A stretch of 64,000 bases of DNA from Monarcha castaneiventris obscurior (GCA_026261815.1 JAMPIT010000510.1:17952001-18016000), one strand, 5' to 3'. Positions 13,219-27,500 are shown, numbered from the stretch's first letter. Notes: generated by a model not told the origin, from the letters alone. A program made the numbers and translations.

Positions 13219-16200
13219 TTCCCAAACAATTTATTTTTAAATTCCAAGATAAATTTAAGGCATTGTGAACACAGCAGAAGCTACCATGCCACAGCCAGAG
13301 GATGAGCTCCTGTTCTGGATCCAGGAGCCAGAGTTTCCTCCACCAGCTGCCTGTGGCTCCCCCCAGGGAGCAATGCTGTGAGGTGTAAGGTCTCTCAGAA
13401 CCACTGGGCACAACCTGCACAAGGTTCACATCCCACATGAACAGTCAGAGCCTTCACAGTGCTCAGGAGGTTAATAATCATTTATGAACTCAGAAGTTTT
13501 CAATGGCTTTTAAACTCTAATTTAATTTCACTTTCAATCAAGTTGTGTCAAATTTAGCTGAAGATTAGGTGACAGGCAGTCAGACTGAACTGCTGCTCTG
13601 TACTTCTTTGCTTTCCAGTCAGCCCTGGATGAACAGATTTGCTTTTTTTTTCTTTTATTCGCATAAAGGTAGGGGTGAGTGTGCTCAAAAAAAAAAAAAT
13701 CTGCATTCCCCAAAGCCTTTGTTATGCAAGTAAGCAAACAACAACAGTGTAAAATAGCATTGTGTGACATTTGCAGCAGCAGCAAATATCTGATTTTGTG
13801 TTGGGCAGAAAATGCTCTTTGTCCTGAAGCATAGCTTGATTTCCAGATTATTTTGTGGCTTTCCCCGTGACTAGAGAAAGAATGTTGGGGACAACAGAGA
13901 AGCTGAAAGTCTTTGAGGTTCAGACTGGCATGTATAAATCATGTGTTTGAACCTGAGTCAATCCCCCAGAAATTATTTTCCCCCAGGTGAGATTGGTGGA
14001 CATCCCTGTTTGCTTTTTGATTTTAATTTTGGATTTTTTTTCTTGCTTCTGTGGTGTGGGTCGTAACTGGCTTCCTAAGATTATCAGATCATTTTTTATT
14101 TACTAATCTTAGTGTCTGTGCCCTCAAACATCTCTCTCCTCCCTTCCTCTGGTGCGTTACATTTGATATGATTTTCAGCCTGTTGTACTAAAAGCATCGA
14201 ATGGAGAGCTGTTGAGCATTTTGTGGTTTATAGCTTGGTAAGTGTGGGAGATGGGCATCCACTGAAGCTCTCCAGGCAGATTTGTCCATGGCAGGACTGC
14301 TGGTGGCTGCTGGGAATCAACCTGATGGCCCTTTCCTTCCAGCCTCTCCCAGGGAGGGTTATTTTCTTAAAAGAACCTTACGGAAAATTTATTTTAATAG
14401 TGCCTTTCAGAGTTGGACTGTTAAATTTCAGAGAGTCCAGACCATTTACCCCACCCTTGGAGCTACCCTTTTAAAACAAAAGACAGGGTATTTTTTGTAG
14501 TTCTAGGTGGGAATCTTAGCCCTGAAATATCTCTTTCTCTCCCTTCGCAGAGGAGACACTGCTTTACACACAGATCATGATTGGTTTCTTGCATTTAAAC
14601 ATTTTTGTGCCTTAATTTGAAAGGGTGTCTTGATATGTGGTGTCTCTTCCTAGGTGCTTTGATATGCACCTTCTTTCTTTTCCTGGTAGTTAAGTATCAA
14701 GGTGAGAGCAATTCCCAGGCTGTCCCTCTGCCTAAGCCAGCTATCCTGAGTGTATGCTAGAGTTAAACAGCTCTGTGCTCTTCACTCCTGTGATCTTACA
14801 TCAATTCACTGGTTATTATTTCCCCTTGTCAAATGAAGCAATAGCAAAGCTTTGAAATGATGTTGCAGCTTTTCCAAAGAGCAATTTCCTTTTCCTTCTC
14901 TAGCCTCCTTCTGCCTTTCCCTGTATATTTGATAGTACATCAGCTTCCTCTTGAAACGATCCCCAGTAGAGCACTTCAGCTATTTCAACCAGGGCCTTTC
15001 TGAAGGCAGTTTTTAAAAACTGGCTTCTACAGCAGAGCTGGGTTATAATGAAGAACAATAAAAAAAAAAATCCTTCTGCCTCGGAGAGCCAGTTTTGTAC
15101 TCACTAATGCATGTTGTGAACTCTGTGCCTGGAACACCCCCACTGGAGTCAGTCGGCAGTATTGTTTGCACACACAGAGTTAAGCACCTCTGTAAATGCT
15201 TGCAAGGTGATGGCTTTAAAGCTCTCTAGAAGCTAAAAATATATGCATTGCTCTGCGGGAGAGACTAAACCAGGGCAACTCATCTACGCTGGCTTTTTTT
15301 CTTTATTATCTGTGTTTCTAGAGCGGCAGTTATTTAGGAATACATATAATGAAGAGAACAATGATGAACTTCCTCATCCCACTCCAGTACTTGTCATCAC
15401 TTCGGTCTAGGCAATTTCCCAGTGAAGCTGACTGAATATTTGATACAACAGAAGACACCAAGGGCCACAAGATTTAATCCTAGTACAGCTTTTCAGATAA
15501 ATAGATGTAACCAAACTTCTTCTAGAGTTAGTTTCTTGCTGTTGCTGCAAGATTGAGTTTGGGCTTGGTTTGCTCCAGTGTTTCTCTGGGATATAATTGC
15601 CTAGAAAAATGCAGAACAGTAGTCTTTTCAGTTGATAGGATTTCAAATGTGCATGGGTTTGAAAACAAGGACCAGATAAGGATTGTATCAGGAGTCAGAT
15701 TAATGGCCAGCCTACAGTGCAGAGATCTTTGGTGAATCTCTATCAGCAATACCTTTGCCTTAGAGAGGTTATTCTGCATAGAGTTGTTAGAATAATGCAA
15801 GTGGAGCGGGGGCAGTCTTTCTTGGTGGCTCAATCTTCGATAATTTAATGAAATCCTGTTATGGCCAGTATATGTTTGATGAAGATCACAATTTTTACAT
15901 TGAACTGAAAATGGCTTAGGATGCAATCAGCTATGCTCAATATCACTGGGTTTTCCTAGGGGCATTGCTAATACCTGTGCACCATGCCAACACAGAGCAG
16001 CTGAAAAAATGGGTGCTTGGAAATCTGGAAAGATTTTTGTTCCCAGTAACACACAGCATCAATGAATTGTGCAGTGGGAAGTCTGTAGGTCTGGATCTTC
16101 CTGGGTGCTGAATGAAGCAGAGGACAAATGACACATGTTGTAGCTTTTGTTTCAGAATCTGAGATTGTTTTGGTTTTAATCATCATTTTCAGCTGCATTT

Positions 16201-19200
16201 CTAAAGATGTGTCTGTAAACAATGGACTTGTTAGAAAATATCTTTTTCAAGAGTGGACTTAAAAACTTTGGAAGACTTTATCAAGCAAAAGTTAAGAGCT
16301 TTTAAGTATAATATGAGCAAGTTAATAAACATTGTGTTAAAGGTCATAAAATTCCTTTCAGATTTATATGAGAAAACAACACATTTAAAAACATAGAACA
16401 CATGACCTTTCTTCCTTTAAAAGCCTCAGCAATTTCTATTTAATGGCAACATAATATTTGGAAATACTATCTCCTAAATAATGTCATACTGCTTTAACTT
16501 AAGGAAATGTATTTTGGTGACAAGAGTTACAGTGCATGTTTCTCTCCCTTCCTTCTCTCTAGGACACTTTTTGGGTGTCAAACTTTACCATATACTTTTT
16601 CCAGTTTATCACAGTCTCAAAGTTGGGAAGCATATTTGTACCAGATCTTGGCAGATTTCATAATGTTTGCAATACAGACATAAAACACGCACAAAGAACT
16701 GGCACATGGAATTTTTACCAATGTCACAGACTTTCAACTTCTTGATTGCTGAAATTTAAATCAGGCTGCTGCCAATCTGCTGTGGTGTCCAAGGACAGAG
16801 ATGATTTCAGATGAAACACAATTGCCAAGAGTGGTCCCATGGCACTGGACAGGGATCCACCTGCAGGGCTCTCCTCTGCCCTCCATCCCTGGGAAGCAGC
16901 CTCTGGTGTTGGATCAGAGGGAATCCTTTTAGTAGCTCTTGCTCAGTTTATACAAGAGCCGATCCCTTCAAAAGTCAAACACAGAAAAAGTCCTGAAGTT
17001 CTTTCTCCAGCTAGAGCTCCCAGGTAGTCCTCTTTCTATGCCTTCTCCTTGGAAAACAGTCTAATATTAGCCAGGTGTTGGCACTGTTTCACAGCACCTC
17101 TTCTCAGCTGGTGCTGAAGTAAGACATGGGAAGGACTGAGAGAGCTCCAGCTTTTCTCTGGATATCCTTCCTTCATCCTTGGGAGATGGCATCAGCAGTT
17201 AACATTAGGCAAGCAGCTCAGAGCAGACTTCTATTTGCAGCTCAGCAGTGATTCATCTCCCATTCAAATGGAATAACAGATTGATGGGGCTGGGAGGGAA
17301 ACACACAGGGTTTCAGAACAGGTGCTATGGGATGGCTATAACCTAAAAATAGGATTTAAATATTTGAAAGACTCCAGAATAACTATTTTTCTACAAAGAT
17401 TTGGAGATAAAATCTGGGTTCTGACCAAGGTTAATATTGATGTAAACGTAGCCATAAACAGGATGCGAACTAAAATCTGCACAAGGTACAGGGTATTACT
17501 CTAGTCTGATGCATTTACATCCCTGATTTTAAGATGAACTATGAATTTTATGATGCAAGTGAGAAGGCAAGCTTTTTAAATTAATAATCTATTTTAAAAT
17601 GCACTTTGTGTTAAGATCCAGATAATTATGCAACGACATTATCAAAAATTTAGATAAGATCCACTTTACTGCTGACATTGAAGTTGTTCTTATCTAAAGA
17701 TGTCTGCCTTTATTTCAACACAAGTATTTCAAGTTGGGAAGATGTCAATTTCCATGTGGCAGGCTCCATTATGAAAAGGAAAATACATGGAGATATCAGA
17801 TAAAGAAACTCCCCTGTTGTCATGGTGACAGCAATTAGCAGCAGTTAGAACAGCAAACAATGGCTTTAATGGTTTGGTCTAATAGTGACTTAATTACTTA
17901 GCAGCCTAGTTTGTCTATCAGCATTTCAATACACGGGAATAATTCAGTGCTGTGCTCCCACTACATGATGCCTTCACTTAGCATTTTGAGTCTATTACAA
18001 GCAGAATTGCAGTAGCATCATTACCATAAATATTTTTGATTTCATGCGTGCTGGGCAGGCCAAGGTAAATGGCCTTCTGTAGCGATCTCACTTGAGCAGC
18101 TCCCGTCACACAGCAGAGAGCCTGCTAGGCAGGAGAGAGCCGTCTGTGCTCATTGTACTGTGAGGTAAAAACAACCTGGATTCCACTGCAATTGTATCTC
18201 CTTTAAAACGGGTGGAGAATTTCAACCTAGGCCAGTCAAGGGTATACATCATGGCATGTGTCAGGAATACATTTTCTTTTGTACAGACACCGAATGCCCT
18301 TCCTTTCTCCTCCTCGTTATTCCTTCAGGCTGCAGGAATGGCAAATAACTTCACATCAGCTCTCAAGTCGATAAACTGGGCTGCAAGTGCTGTTTCCCAT
18401 GGGTGGAATCGCCTCAAACCAGAGGCCATGAAGCAGTGCTCTGCCACAGCTCACGTCTGCCTTGTGGGAGCGAGTGCTTCCACACTGTCCTGTCCATTGT
18501 TGGTGAGTTCTACGTGCTGCCAGTGGCTATAGGACAGACTTATAAAGAGCCTGGAATTGCTGTCTCCTCTAGGTTTGGGATTTTTTCAGTGACCAGCAGA
18601 ATATTCTGGGTTGTGTAGACCAGGTAAATCTGTATTAGCACAAGAAATGTGTATTATTGCAAGAACAATCAAAAACTACAAAATGAGTAAGTCACACAAA
18701 TGTGAGGTTTTTTCTAGTCCAAGCACAACTAAACTACAATGTGAAAAACAGAAGAGGCAAGACTTGTTTATGCCTTACCACACGGCAGAAATTTGAAAAG
18801 TTGTCTCTGTCAGGAAGAAGATATAAGAAAGCTTGCTTAGGAGTACTGAACGTATTCAAAGCTCAATATTAAATCCTTCTGCACCTTCCCAAACATAGGA
18901 TTTACTCCCATGTTCCATAGTTTGTCAGCCAGCACAATCATTTTTGCGATTATGAAGATGGATGACCATGACACTGATACAGCTGGAAAGTAACCCAGCA
19001 AAAAGAAAGGTTGTTTTTAGCCAAATCAGTTACCTGTTCCTTCTCTGCAGAGAGACCTGTTTCAGCAAAGTAAAGACTAATGCAGTGGAAGAAAAAGGAG
19101 CTGATGAAAAATCAAGCAAATGTGCTCATTTCAGTGGCACTGCCATATAAAAATGTTCATTGAGTAACCTCAGATTTCATTTCTTGTCAGAATTTCCCTT

Positions 19201-21539
19201 TTTGTTTAGTTGCCCTTCTCCTCCTAATTTGACAATGGAGGAGCTACCTGCCTTTGGCCCCAGTTAAAGCAAACACTGAATGGTAGCTTTAGCCTCTGCT
19301 TTTTTCTCTTTTACGTTTTGAGAGTTCTTTTGTTTTGGGAGTCCTGTAATTATTCAACCACCTTTTGAAAGTTTGGCATTAAGCCTATATTGATTAAAAG
19401 TTGGACAATACTGTAAATAAAAAAAAATTACAATGTTCAGCAAACTTGCTTCTCCTTTTCTCAACCAAAGGAATGTGAAGGTCTTTAAGCTTTGTTAAAT
19501 CAAAGTGAAATGTTAATGTTTCACATCTCTTGAAGTTAGTGAGTATCTTGGCACATCCTATTGTCCATGTCTCAGGTGATCATCCTTTAAGCCCTGAAGG
19601 ATTTTATTTTTCAAGTCCAAATCCCTCTGGAAATCTGAGTTTGCCTTATTGTCAGTTATGTCATTGTCTGAGGCTGGGAACCAGGCTCAGCTACACCACC
19701 TGGAGATTCTCCAGTCGTGATTTAAGGAACACAATCCATAGCTAATAGTCCTTATTTCTAGTTTTTCACATCCTTTGCCCAATGGATCATCCCATGCCCA
19801 AAGCTGATTTGGCATTTTCTGGATATCCAGGGTAAGTGAAGGACAAACCAGATTTGTTGATAAGGGTATGCAGCAATGTCCAGAAGGTGTAAAGTCTGTG
19901 CCCCAGGAGTACTTGTGAACAGTCTAAAGGAAAGCAGAGAATCTGGCCTAGCCTGATGATTTTAACTTGCACTTTTCACCTATTGCATATGCATATATAA
20001 TGAAGTATTTTTTGCCAGCTCCATGAATGAAGTAACCTCACAAGAAACAAATAGACATGATATATCAGAAAAAGTTTAAAATGTGCTGCTTTCAAATGCT
20101 GAACTTTCTGTTCAAGGAGACACATTTGCACTGTGAGTATATGTAATTCATTCCACAATGTTTTCACTGCCTTAAGAGAGAAATCATACTCACTTTCCCA
20201 GTGTATTAATTTTATTTGAGATTTAACATCACCAAACAGAAATCATCCCCTCTGCCACATACTGATAGATTTTTTTATTGTTAATATGATGAAGCCATTG
20301 CTGAATTATTGGAATTTGTAGGATTTTTGCCACTTGCAGTAATGGAAAGAGGACTGGCACTCTTTTTTTCCCTTTGGCTAAGGAATTGTTTCGAATCATA
20401 ATGCAGGACTGATATCCTATACCATGCCTTTACCTCTGTCAAGGTGTTTTTTTCCTTTATATGGAAAAATCATGTTCTGAGTTAATAAAGTCTTGTATAT
20501 ACTGAGCTCTTGTACTCTGAGATGGCCAAGGGATAAGAAGCTTTTTCTGTTAATATAGATATGAAATTTCTTTCCTGAAAATGCAAAGGTGAAGACATGA
20601 TATTTGCCTCTCGTACTGTCAGACACTCAAGTCAGTATTTTTATTACTGAAATATTTTATTAACGAAATAGCATATTACTGAAATATCTGATCAGACTCT
20701 TCAGCCCAGTGGGAAAAAGGCTTTCTAGAGTAAAAAGCATCAAATGGTTTTCCTAGATGTTAATACCAATATATGGAAACGAACTTTGCTTTAATTGGTG
20801 ATCTTTTAGTCTTGTGGTAATTTAAGAGAAAAAGTGAGGGGAACCTAAGGGTCGTAAACATAAATAGTTCTGATTTACACTGTCTGAGAAAAGAGTCTGT
20901 GTAATTGCAAATAGTATAATTCTTAAAATTTACAAAGTGAAAGAATGTCTTGGGAGAAAAGAAATCCAAATAAAAGCTCTGGGAGAGTTTCCTTACTCAA
21001 TAATTTGTTTCTGTCTTTATGGTAACATTCAAAGAGATACTGAGCAAGAAGAAACCAAGAGTTAATATCAAATCTCAGTGTAGTTACTTTGCAATGCTGT
21101 GCCAATTTATATGGGCAAAATATTGCCCTGCCATAATGACAAAGTTTCCTTATGCCATAAAGAAACTCCATGTTTCCATGCAGCCTGGGTTATTATGCCA
21201 TAACACAGAGTTTTGTCAGACAGGTATGGCACCACTACCTTCCAGTCCTCCTATATTCCATTTTTCCCAAAGGACCAGTCAGGATTATTTTCTAAAAGTT
21301 CTTTAAATTTTTCCAACAAGAAGGCACTGAGGTCAGAAAATTCCCTTAAAGAAGGCAATTTTAAAGGCACAACAAGAAATCTGTCCCAGTGGAAAGCAGA
21401 GTATAATGAGGTCTAGTATGACAGGAACTCTTTAATACCATAGAAATTGAAAAGAAATCAGCAAAAACCATGACTGTTAATAATTACATGGCATGGTGTG
21501 AAGAACCAAAATCAGGATGACTACAAAATAACATGAATT
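13219..21539. other. Long intergenic stretch
   Basis: No CR1 or LTR recognised. The section 17810-18110 has balanced composition and homeodomain-like cores and may be conserved non-coding DNA. Segments such as 18330-18530 follow a pyrimidine tract and AG but have no partner exons. Confidence 0.5.
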
Positions 21540-22960
21540 AGAACTGGACTAAGGTTTTATAAATGTATACATAGCAAGGGGGAAACAAAAAAAAGGAAGA
21601 GCAAATAAGAGATGAGAGGGAAACCTGTATTTTCCTTTGGTCTTTACAAAAAGTCAGTAACAGTCACCAACAAGTTAGTAGAGTTTTAACCAGAGAACAA
21701 GGGTTTGGACTATACAAAGTGAAAGAACATTTTGAAGAATATTTATATAAATTTGGTTACACAAATTGCTAGGAATCATGAAAATAATCTTAAACTACTG
21801 TGAACTATCAGATTATATTTAAGATGTCCAGCAAGGGGAGAAAAGCAAACATAATACTTGCTTCCAAAAGAGAGAGAAAGGACATTAAGGGGAAGACAGG
21901 CTAACTCAGATTTATGCAAGGATAGTAGAATAAATAATTTAAATAATCTAATTTAAATAGAATAAATTATTTAAGCCTACACTGTTTAAACCCACAGAAT
22001 ACTAATGTAATGGGAAACAGCCAATATGGGTTTGTCAGGAGCAAGCCAATCTGTTTTCTGTTTTTGACAGGGTAATCATCCCAATAGACAGGGTAGCAGG
22101 AGAAGACATGATGCATCTTGACTCCTATGTCAACGTTGCAAGTAAAATAAGTAAATGGAGCTAAGAATATGGAAAAAAATTCATTCTCGAAATGAATCAG
22201 TGGTTCAGTCTCCAAAAAGGATGCATTTCAAAGGGCATGGTCTTGTGAGCAACCCTACATCTATGCAAAATTTTAATTAATAACTTTGATGGCTGCTAGA
22301 GAGCATACTGCACAATTTGTGAATTGTTCTTTTAAAGAGGAGTTGGAATTGTTTCAGAAGATGGGATTTGACAAAGGCAAATGAAGGAGAATTCTCTGGA
22401 ATCAAGAAGGCATACAGGAACCATCGAAAGGGATATACTATGCTCAGCAATGAACAAAGTGAGAAATAATGACCAGGCAAGATGGAACACAGGGCCAAAA
22501 ATGTGCAAGTAGTGTCATGCTGCTAAAAAATCAGGCAAACACGTGTTCAGGCATGGTTGCAGAGCAGTTTCATGGAAGTCAGAAAAATGAGTCACTCTTG
22601 GTATGTTTGAGATCTTAGGTGGAATATCCTGTCTGCTTTTGGGGACCATGCCTTAGAAAGTTTGCAATCTGTATTGAGATATTTTAAATAACTGATGTTT
22701 AAAAAATCTAAATTATTAGAAGAAGCTGAAGGAATTGGATTTGGTTAGTCAAGAAAGAAAAAAAAAAAAAAAGACTGAAGGAAACATAGTAGTCTTCAAA
22801 TATAGAAACTTTTAGAGAAAGAAAGCTGCTCCTTATTTGACATAGGAAGAAAAAAAATGTAATCATCTTGCCCTACAGCAAAGGTTATTTATCTCAGATA
22901 TTAAGAAGATTTTAAGAGCAGATTGGAGGAAATTGGCTCACATTCGAGCCCAGTGTTTAA
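21540..22960 (+). mobile_element. Ancient decayed CR1/L3-like LINE body
   Basis: Patches follow the order of a CR1-type ORF2 and 3' end: GGATAGTAGAATAAATAATT, AATATGGGTTTGTCAGGAGC, TTTTTGACAGGGTAATCATC, later AAGACTGAAGGAAACATAGT, GTCTTCAAATATAGAAAC, and TAAGAAGATTTTAAGAGCAG. Stops are everywhere. It is much more diverged than the short CR1 pieces elsewhere in the window. The limits are rough. Confidence 0.65.
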
Positions 22961-25900
22961 GTCTTCCATGCAGACAGAAAATGAATAACCTCTATTTTTC
23001 TGCATCTATTGTAATATAAAGACCATCTGAGCTTTTTGAGAAAAATCCATTGACTGTCCTATAACCAGTTGCTGCCTAATATTAATACAGCTCCTCTCAC
23101 AGCAGTGAACCTTCCTCCCTGGTGGAAGTCAGTTGTGCAAAATATTAACAAAATCTGAATATCACAAGAGGTCTTAGAGACACAGGAGAAATACCACCCA
23201 TTTTGGGATTTTCTGGTTTTGATGAGGTGACCCACAGAGTACCTCTGCTGCTTTTGAGACATCTGCCAGCCCTGATTTCAGCTTTGGCCTCACCACTGTT
23301 AGTGTTTTCTTTAAAGTAAATAGTGCAGTTATTTTCAAGCTAGTAATCACAAATTCTTAGAGAAGCAAAGAAGCTCCATAGGAGCTGCAGGCTTTTCTGT
23401 CATTTCCACAGTTTTTTTCTCTGAATTCATTCAGCTTACAGTGTTGTCTGTTTAGGCAATTATCACACACAGCAAGAATTTTTATCTCACTTAACTAAAT
23501 CAGGAGTTCTGTGTTTTTTGCATTGATATTTTCATGCTGGTTATAACTTTTTTATCAAAAATATCCTAAGTTTATTTCCAGTGTATGATACAGTTATCTC
23601 AGGATGTGTTCAGGTCAGAAAACTAGACTCTGTTGGGTTTTTTTTTTAGTTAGAAAAACAAACCTTGCAGCAGAAGGAACTCTTTCCCTTATGCTTCACT
23701 CGGCTGCTACAAGTTACTGGAGTGCAGAACTGGTGCAAACTCCAAATACACCGTTATATTTAGTTTAATTTTCACAGTGCCAGCCTGCAGTCTGCTTATC
23801 ACTTTTAAACAGAATAATTTATTTTAGACCACAATCTGTGGCCTTATCACTGTCACCATGTTGACAGTATATCTGTCTTAAATCTCACCTACATGTTCTT
23901 AACAGCATTACCTGGCTGCAAGGTCTTGGCCAGATGCTGGGTGTCAATAACAGAGGTGACAGCTTCTCAGCAGCTGCACAAGCTGCCTGTGTACAGCTGT
24001 TTTCTTCTGCCCTCTCAGGTGCAGAGCAACACAGCTGAGGTTATGGGAGGAGGGATGGCTGAGCAGCTTCCATATGATGTCAGGATTGTGCTCTCCCCTG
24101 ACAGCGGGGTTCCCTAGCAGAGGGGTTTCACACTGTACTGCCAAAAGCTTATCCTATTGAAATAAGACCTTGTGATCCAGAATGGATCCAGAAAAGTGTC
24201 CAGGCACCTGACCTGGGTGCACATTTAAACCTTCTTCACTAAATACAGATCACTAGCACTAAGGTCTCTTCGGGGCTGGTGTCTAACAGACTGCTACAGA
24301 GATTTTACTTTTTTTTCTCTCCCCAGTACAGCCAAGTCCTCAGGACTTTCACCCAGAAAGCAGAAGAGCTCAATTCACCTCCTTCCACAGCTGGAGGAGT
24401 TTCAAACCCACATTTTCGCTATGCGGGGATGGGCACCAGTCCTTCAACACTCATCTGCACTGGTGGGGAAGCCACCACCATCATCCCTGGAGACCTGCAG
24501 CCAAACAGCCCAAAGGAGCTGGAAGAGGAGCCTAATCCTGTAGCCCAGCACGTGGAAGCACACCTGTGAGGGAAGGAGAGGCAGTCATTGCCTGCATTAT
24601 TTTCTCTCTATGCAATGACCACGAATATAAAGTACATGATCAAGATTAAACAGTGCTTGAAGGCAGACAGAGCCATCTCTGAGAGCACACCCAGGTGAGC
24701 CCGAGGTACTGCAGCCGGGGGGACTGGGACAGCAGCTCCAGGAACAGCCACACTGCTCTGGGGCAGGAGAGGGGAGAAGTAATCCAGGGTAGGCACCTCG
24801 AGGATGGCACGAAGCAAGGCAGAGGGATGACTTGATGAAGGCTGCTCTATCTGACCTTATTTTATTACCTTCTTTTGCTGGTTTTAATTATAGGTGTCCC
24901 CACTTTTATGCTGCTGTGACAAACATTTCAGAATAGTCTTCAATATACACAGAAGTAATCCAGCTGAAAGAGTGTAGCTATTCAAATGCTTGAAATAAAG
25001 CATATGATTCCTGAAGCAAGATTTTATTAAGCTAATTAAATTTCATAATTATGATGGTTCTTACAAAGGCAGCATCCTTATTTTCCAATGTTAACCATAA
25101 GTGTGCAAAAATAAAAGAACGAACAAATTTTCCATCCTAAGGAATTAATGAGTTCTGTTTTCAACAGGAAAAAGTTTTTCATGGAAACACTGTTTGAAGT
25201 TTATTGAGTAATGCTTTTAAATAATTCTTTGTTATATTAGTATTTTTCCTCCCCTTTTTATTTTTGATGTCACCATAGTGGAGAGACTAAAGTAATATTT
25301 AGCTTAGAACCATGTCTTTATATATGTTCCAATTGTTCCCATTATTACAGCTGACAGAGATAAAGTGGTATCTGAAGTGCATATATAGTATATACAAAAG
25401 AGTCTCTGAGATAAAGATTCTGTGATCCTTACTTTCCAAATGTCTCCAAAGGGATTTAACTTCAATAAAGAAATTTAACAGAGAAAAGCAATTTCTGATT
25501 ACACAGATCCCTTTTTTTCCATTTAACAGGGTTTAAATTGAATCACTGACCTAAAATATTAATTTTGAAAGTGGCTTGTAAAAAAATTCAGAAAAGTTGT
25601 TGATGCTTTCAGCTTTGTTCTCTGAAAACAGCTGAATGACACAAAAATATATCTAGCATTTTCTGCTTGTTCTAAATAATCACTTTTAGTAGGATTAGTC
25701 ACAGTATTCAATTAAGAGAAGTAGCAATTAATTATATTCTTGTGAAATGAAGAAGAGAAGAATCTTTGAAACATTCTTTCCTCCTCACCTTCTCCATTTA
25801 AAATATAAAATTGTATTACGTATTTTTCAGCTATGGAAAAATTTTCAGCCTCCAATTTAAACAAAAGAGGTGGGAATGAGCAGTACATGACACAAAATTA

Positions 25901-26829
25901 ATTTGGATTGACTTTTTGATACGGTAGAGGAATACATTGCCAAAATGAAAAGGATGCTTGATTTAAAACAACCAGTAATCTATGAAGCAAGGCTTTGCTG
26001 CTGCAAAGAGCTGTCAGTGGTTTTGGTCTAGCACTTGTGTTCAACCCAAACAGTTTTTTAATTTTTTTTTTTTTTTGCAATGGTTTGTTTGGATGTTTGA
26101 AAAATTGAAAGTAGTTCTACTTGTCCTCATCACCATGGCATGATTTTGGTTAGTATGATAATGGTCATTAAAGCCCTTATGGGGTTTTTCTACCTTTTGC
26201 TACAAGGCTTGCATAACAGCTAAAAAGGTCTAAATATTGCTCTGTGGAAAAAACAGCATGAAGATAAACTTCTGGAAGAAACAACAGTAGGTAGACAGCT
26301 ACAAAGGAGACAAGTATAAGGATGTACCACCAGCTCTTTGATAGGCTTGGAGAAAATGACCACAAATTATTAAAAGAGACCACGGGGGCAGTGGGGGCAG
26401 AAAACACAATATTGAGAAACCACAATTTTCCATATGGAGATTGTGTAAACGGTACAACAGGGGCACAAAGACTCTTGAAAAGATTAACCTGAGAAACCCC
26501 CAAAAGGGAAAAAGCTCTTATTAGTCTGAAACAGTGCATCAGGCCCACATCAATAAGAAATTGTGCAAGAACCACATCCTCTCACTAAATTTAATGGGAC
26601 TGTAATCGAACCACCTGCTAGGAACAAAAATGCTTTTAAAAAAGCACTGCATAAAAGTTTACTACCAGAAAGGAAGAAACTCTTAAGGAAAATTGGAAGG
26701 GAAACCCAGAAAGATAAAATGCTGGTAGAGAAGTGTGAAAGTGACGATGGACTCAATACCAAATGCTCAGCATATGTGTATGGCACCTATATAAAGGCTG
26801 CTGTTCAAAAGATAACCAATTTATAATTA
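22961..26829. other. Intergenic; one possible enhancer cluster and one exon-like frame
   Basis: No gene is supported. A GATA/RUNX motif cluster (23794-23852) and a frame behind an acceptor-like tract (24327-24569) are described under findings. The region 26560-26829 may be the start of the decayed LINE that follows. Confidence 0.5.
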
Positions 26830-27500
26830 CAAAGGAAATTACTAGGCTAGTGATAAAGCTTGCTGGTGACACAGAGTTACTCAGGATTACTGGCTGCAAG
26901 GATGTCCCAGTTTGGACATTTGGACAAGAAAAATTCTCACAATTAACTAATGACTGGGTGCAAAATCTCAGAAAAGTATTTGCGGATAAATGCCAGGTTA
27001 TGTGCATAGAAAAAAAAATAACTTAGGGTACACAGATGTACCCTCTGTTCTTGTTCAGGAAAGCTATTGAAATCATGATAAGACACATCTTCATTGCCTT
27101 GAAAAGTATTAGGTGGGTGTTCAAACCTGGTCAAGAAAGTATTCAAATATTAAGAAGAATAATTAAAATGCAGAAGAGTGGTAGAAGATAAATATTGATG
27201 CACCCATAACTTGAAAACTTCATGAAATTCAGGCTTTCTCCATCTCTGGAAGGATATAGGTGAACCAGTAAAGGTCTTATAATGATCAAAGGTGCAAAGT
27301 GATTATGTATGAGGACAGATTAATGGGCTATGGCTCTTTGCCTAATAAGGAAGTGTGCTCCTGAGTGAGATAGCAACCTGGAATCCACAAACAAGATTAA
27401 ATTAGTGAACAAGGAGTAAATTTCTGTGCTTTATTGCAACAGGAGAACCACTGGGAAAGATTTTAAACAGGAAAAACAATTTAAAAACCATACATAATTA
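26830..27500 (+). mobile_element. Ancient decayed CR1/L3-like LINE, reverse transcriptase end
   Basis: Translation gives IKLAGDTELLRI, where active elements have an FADD-type catalytic motif, then LTNDWVQNL and DKCQVMCIEKK, in the order expected for a CR1/L3 reverse transcriptase. Downstream DNA (GAGGACAGATTAATGGGCTA; ACCACTGGGAAAGATTTTAA) fits the 3' part. The catalytic Asp pair is reduced to Gly-Asp and the frame is broken, so it is dead. Confidence 0.7.
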
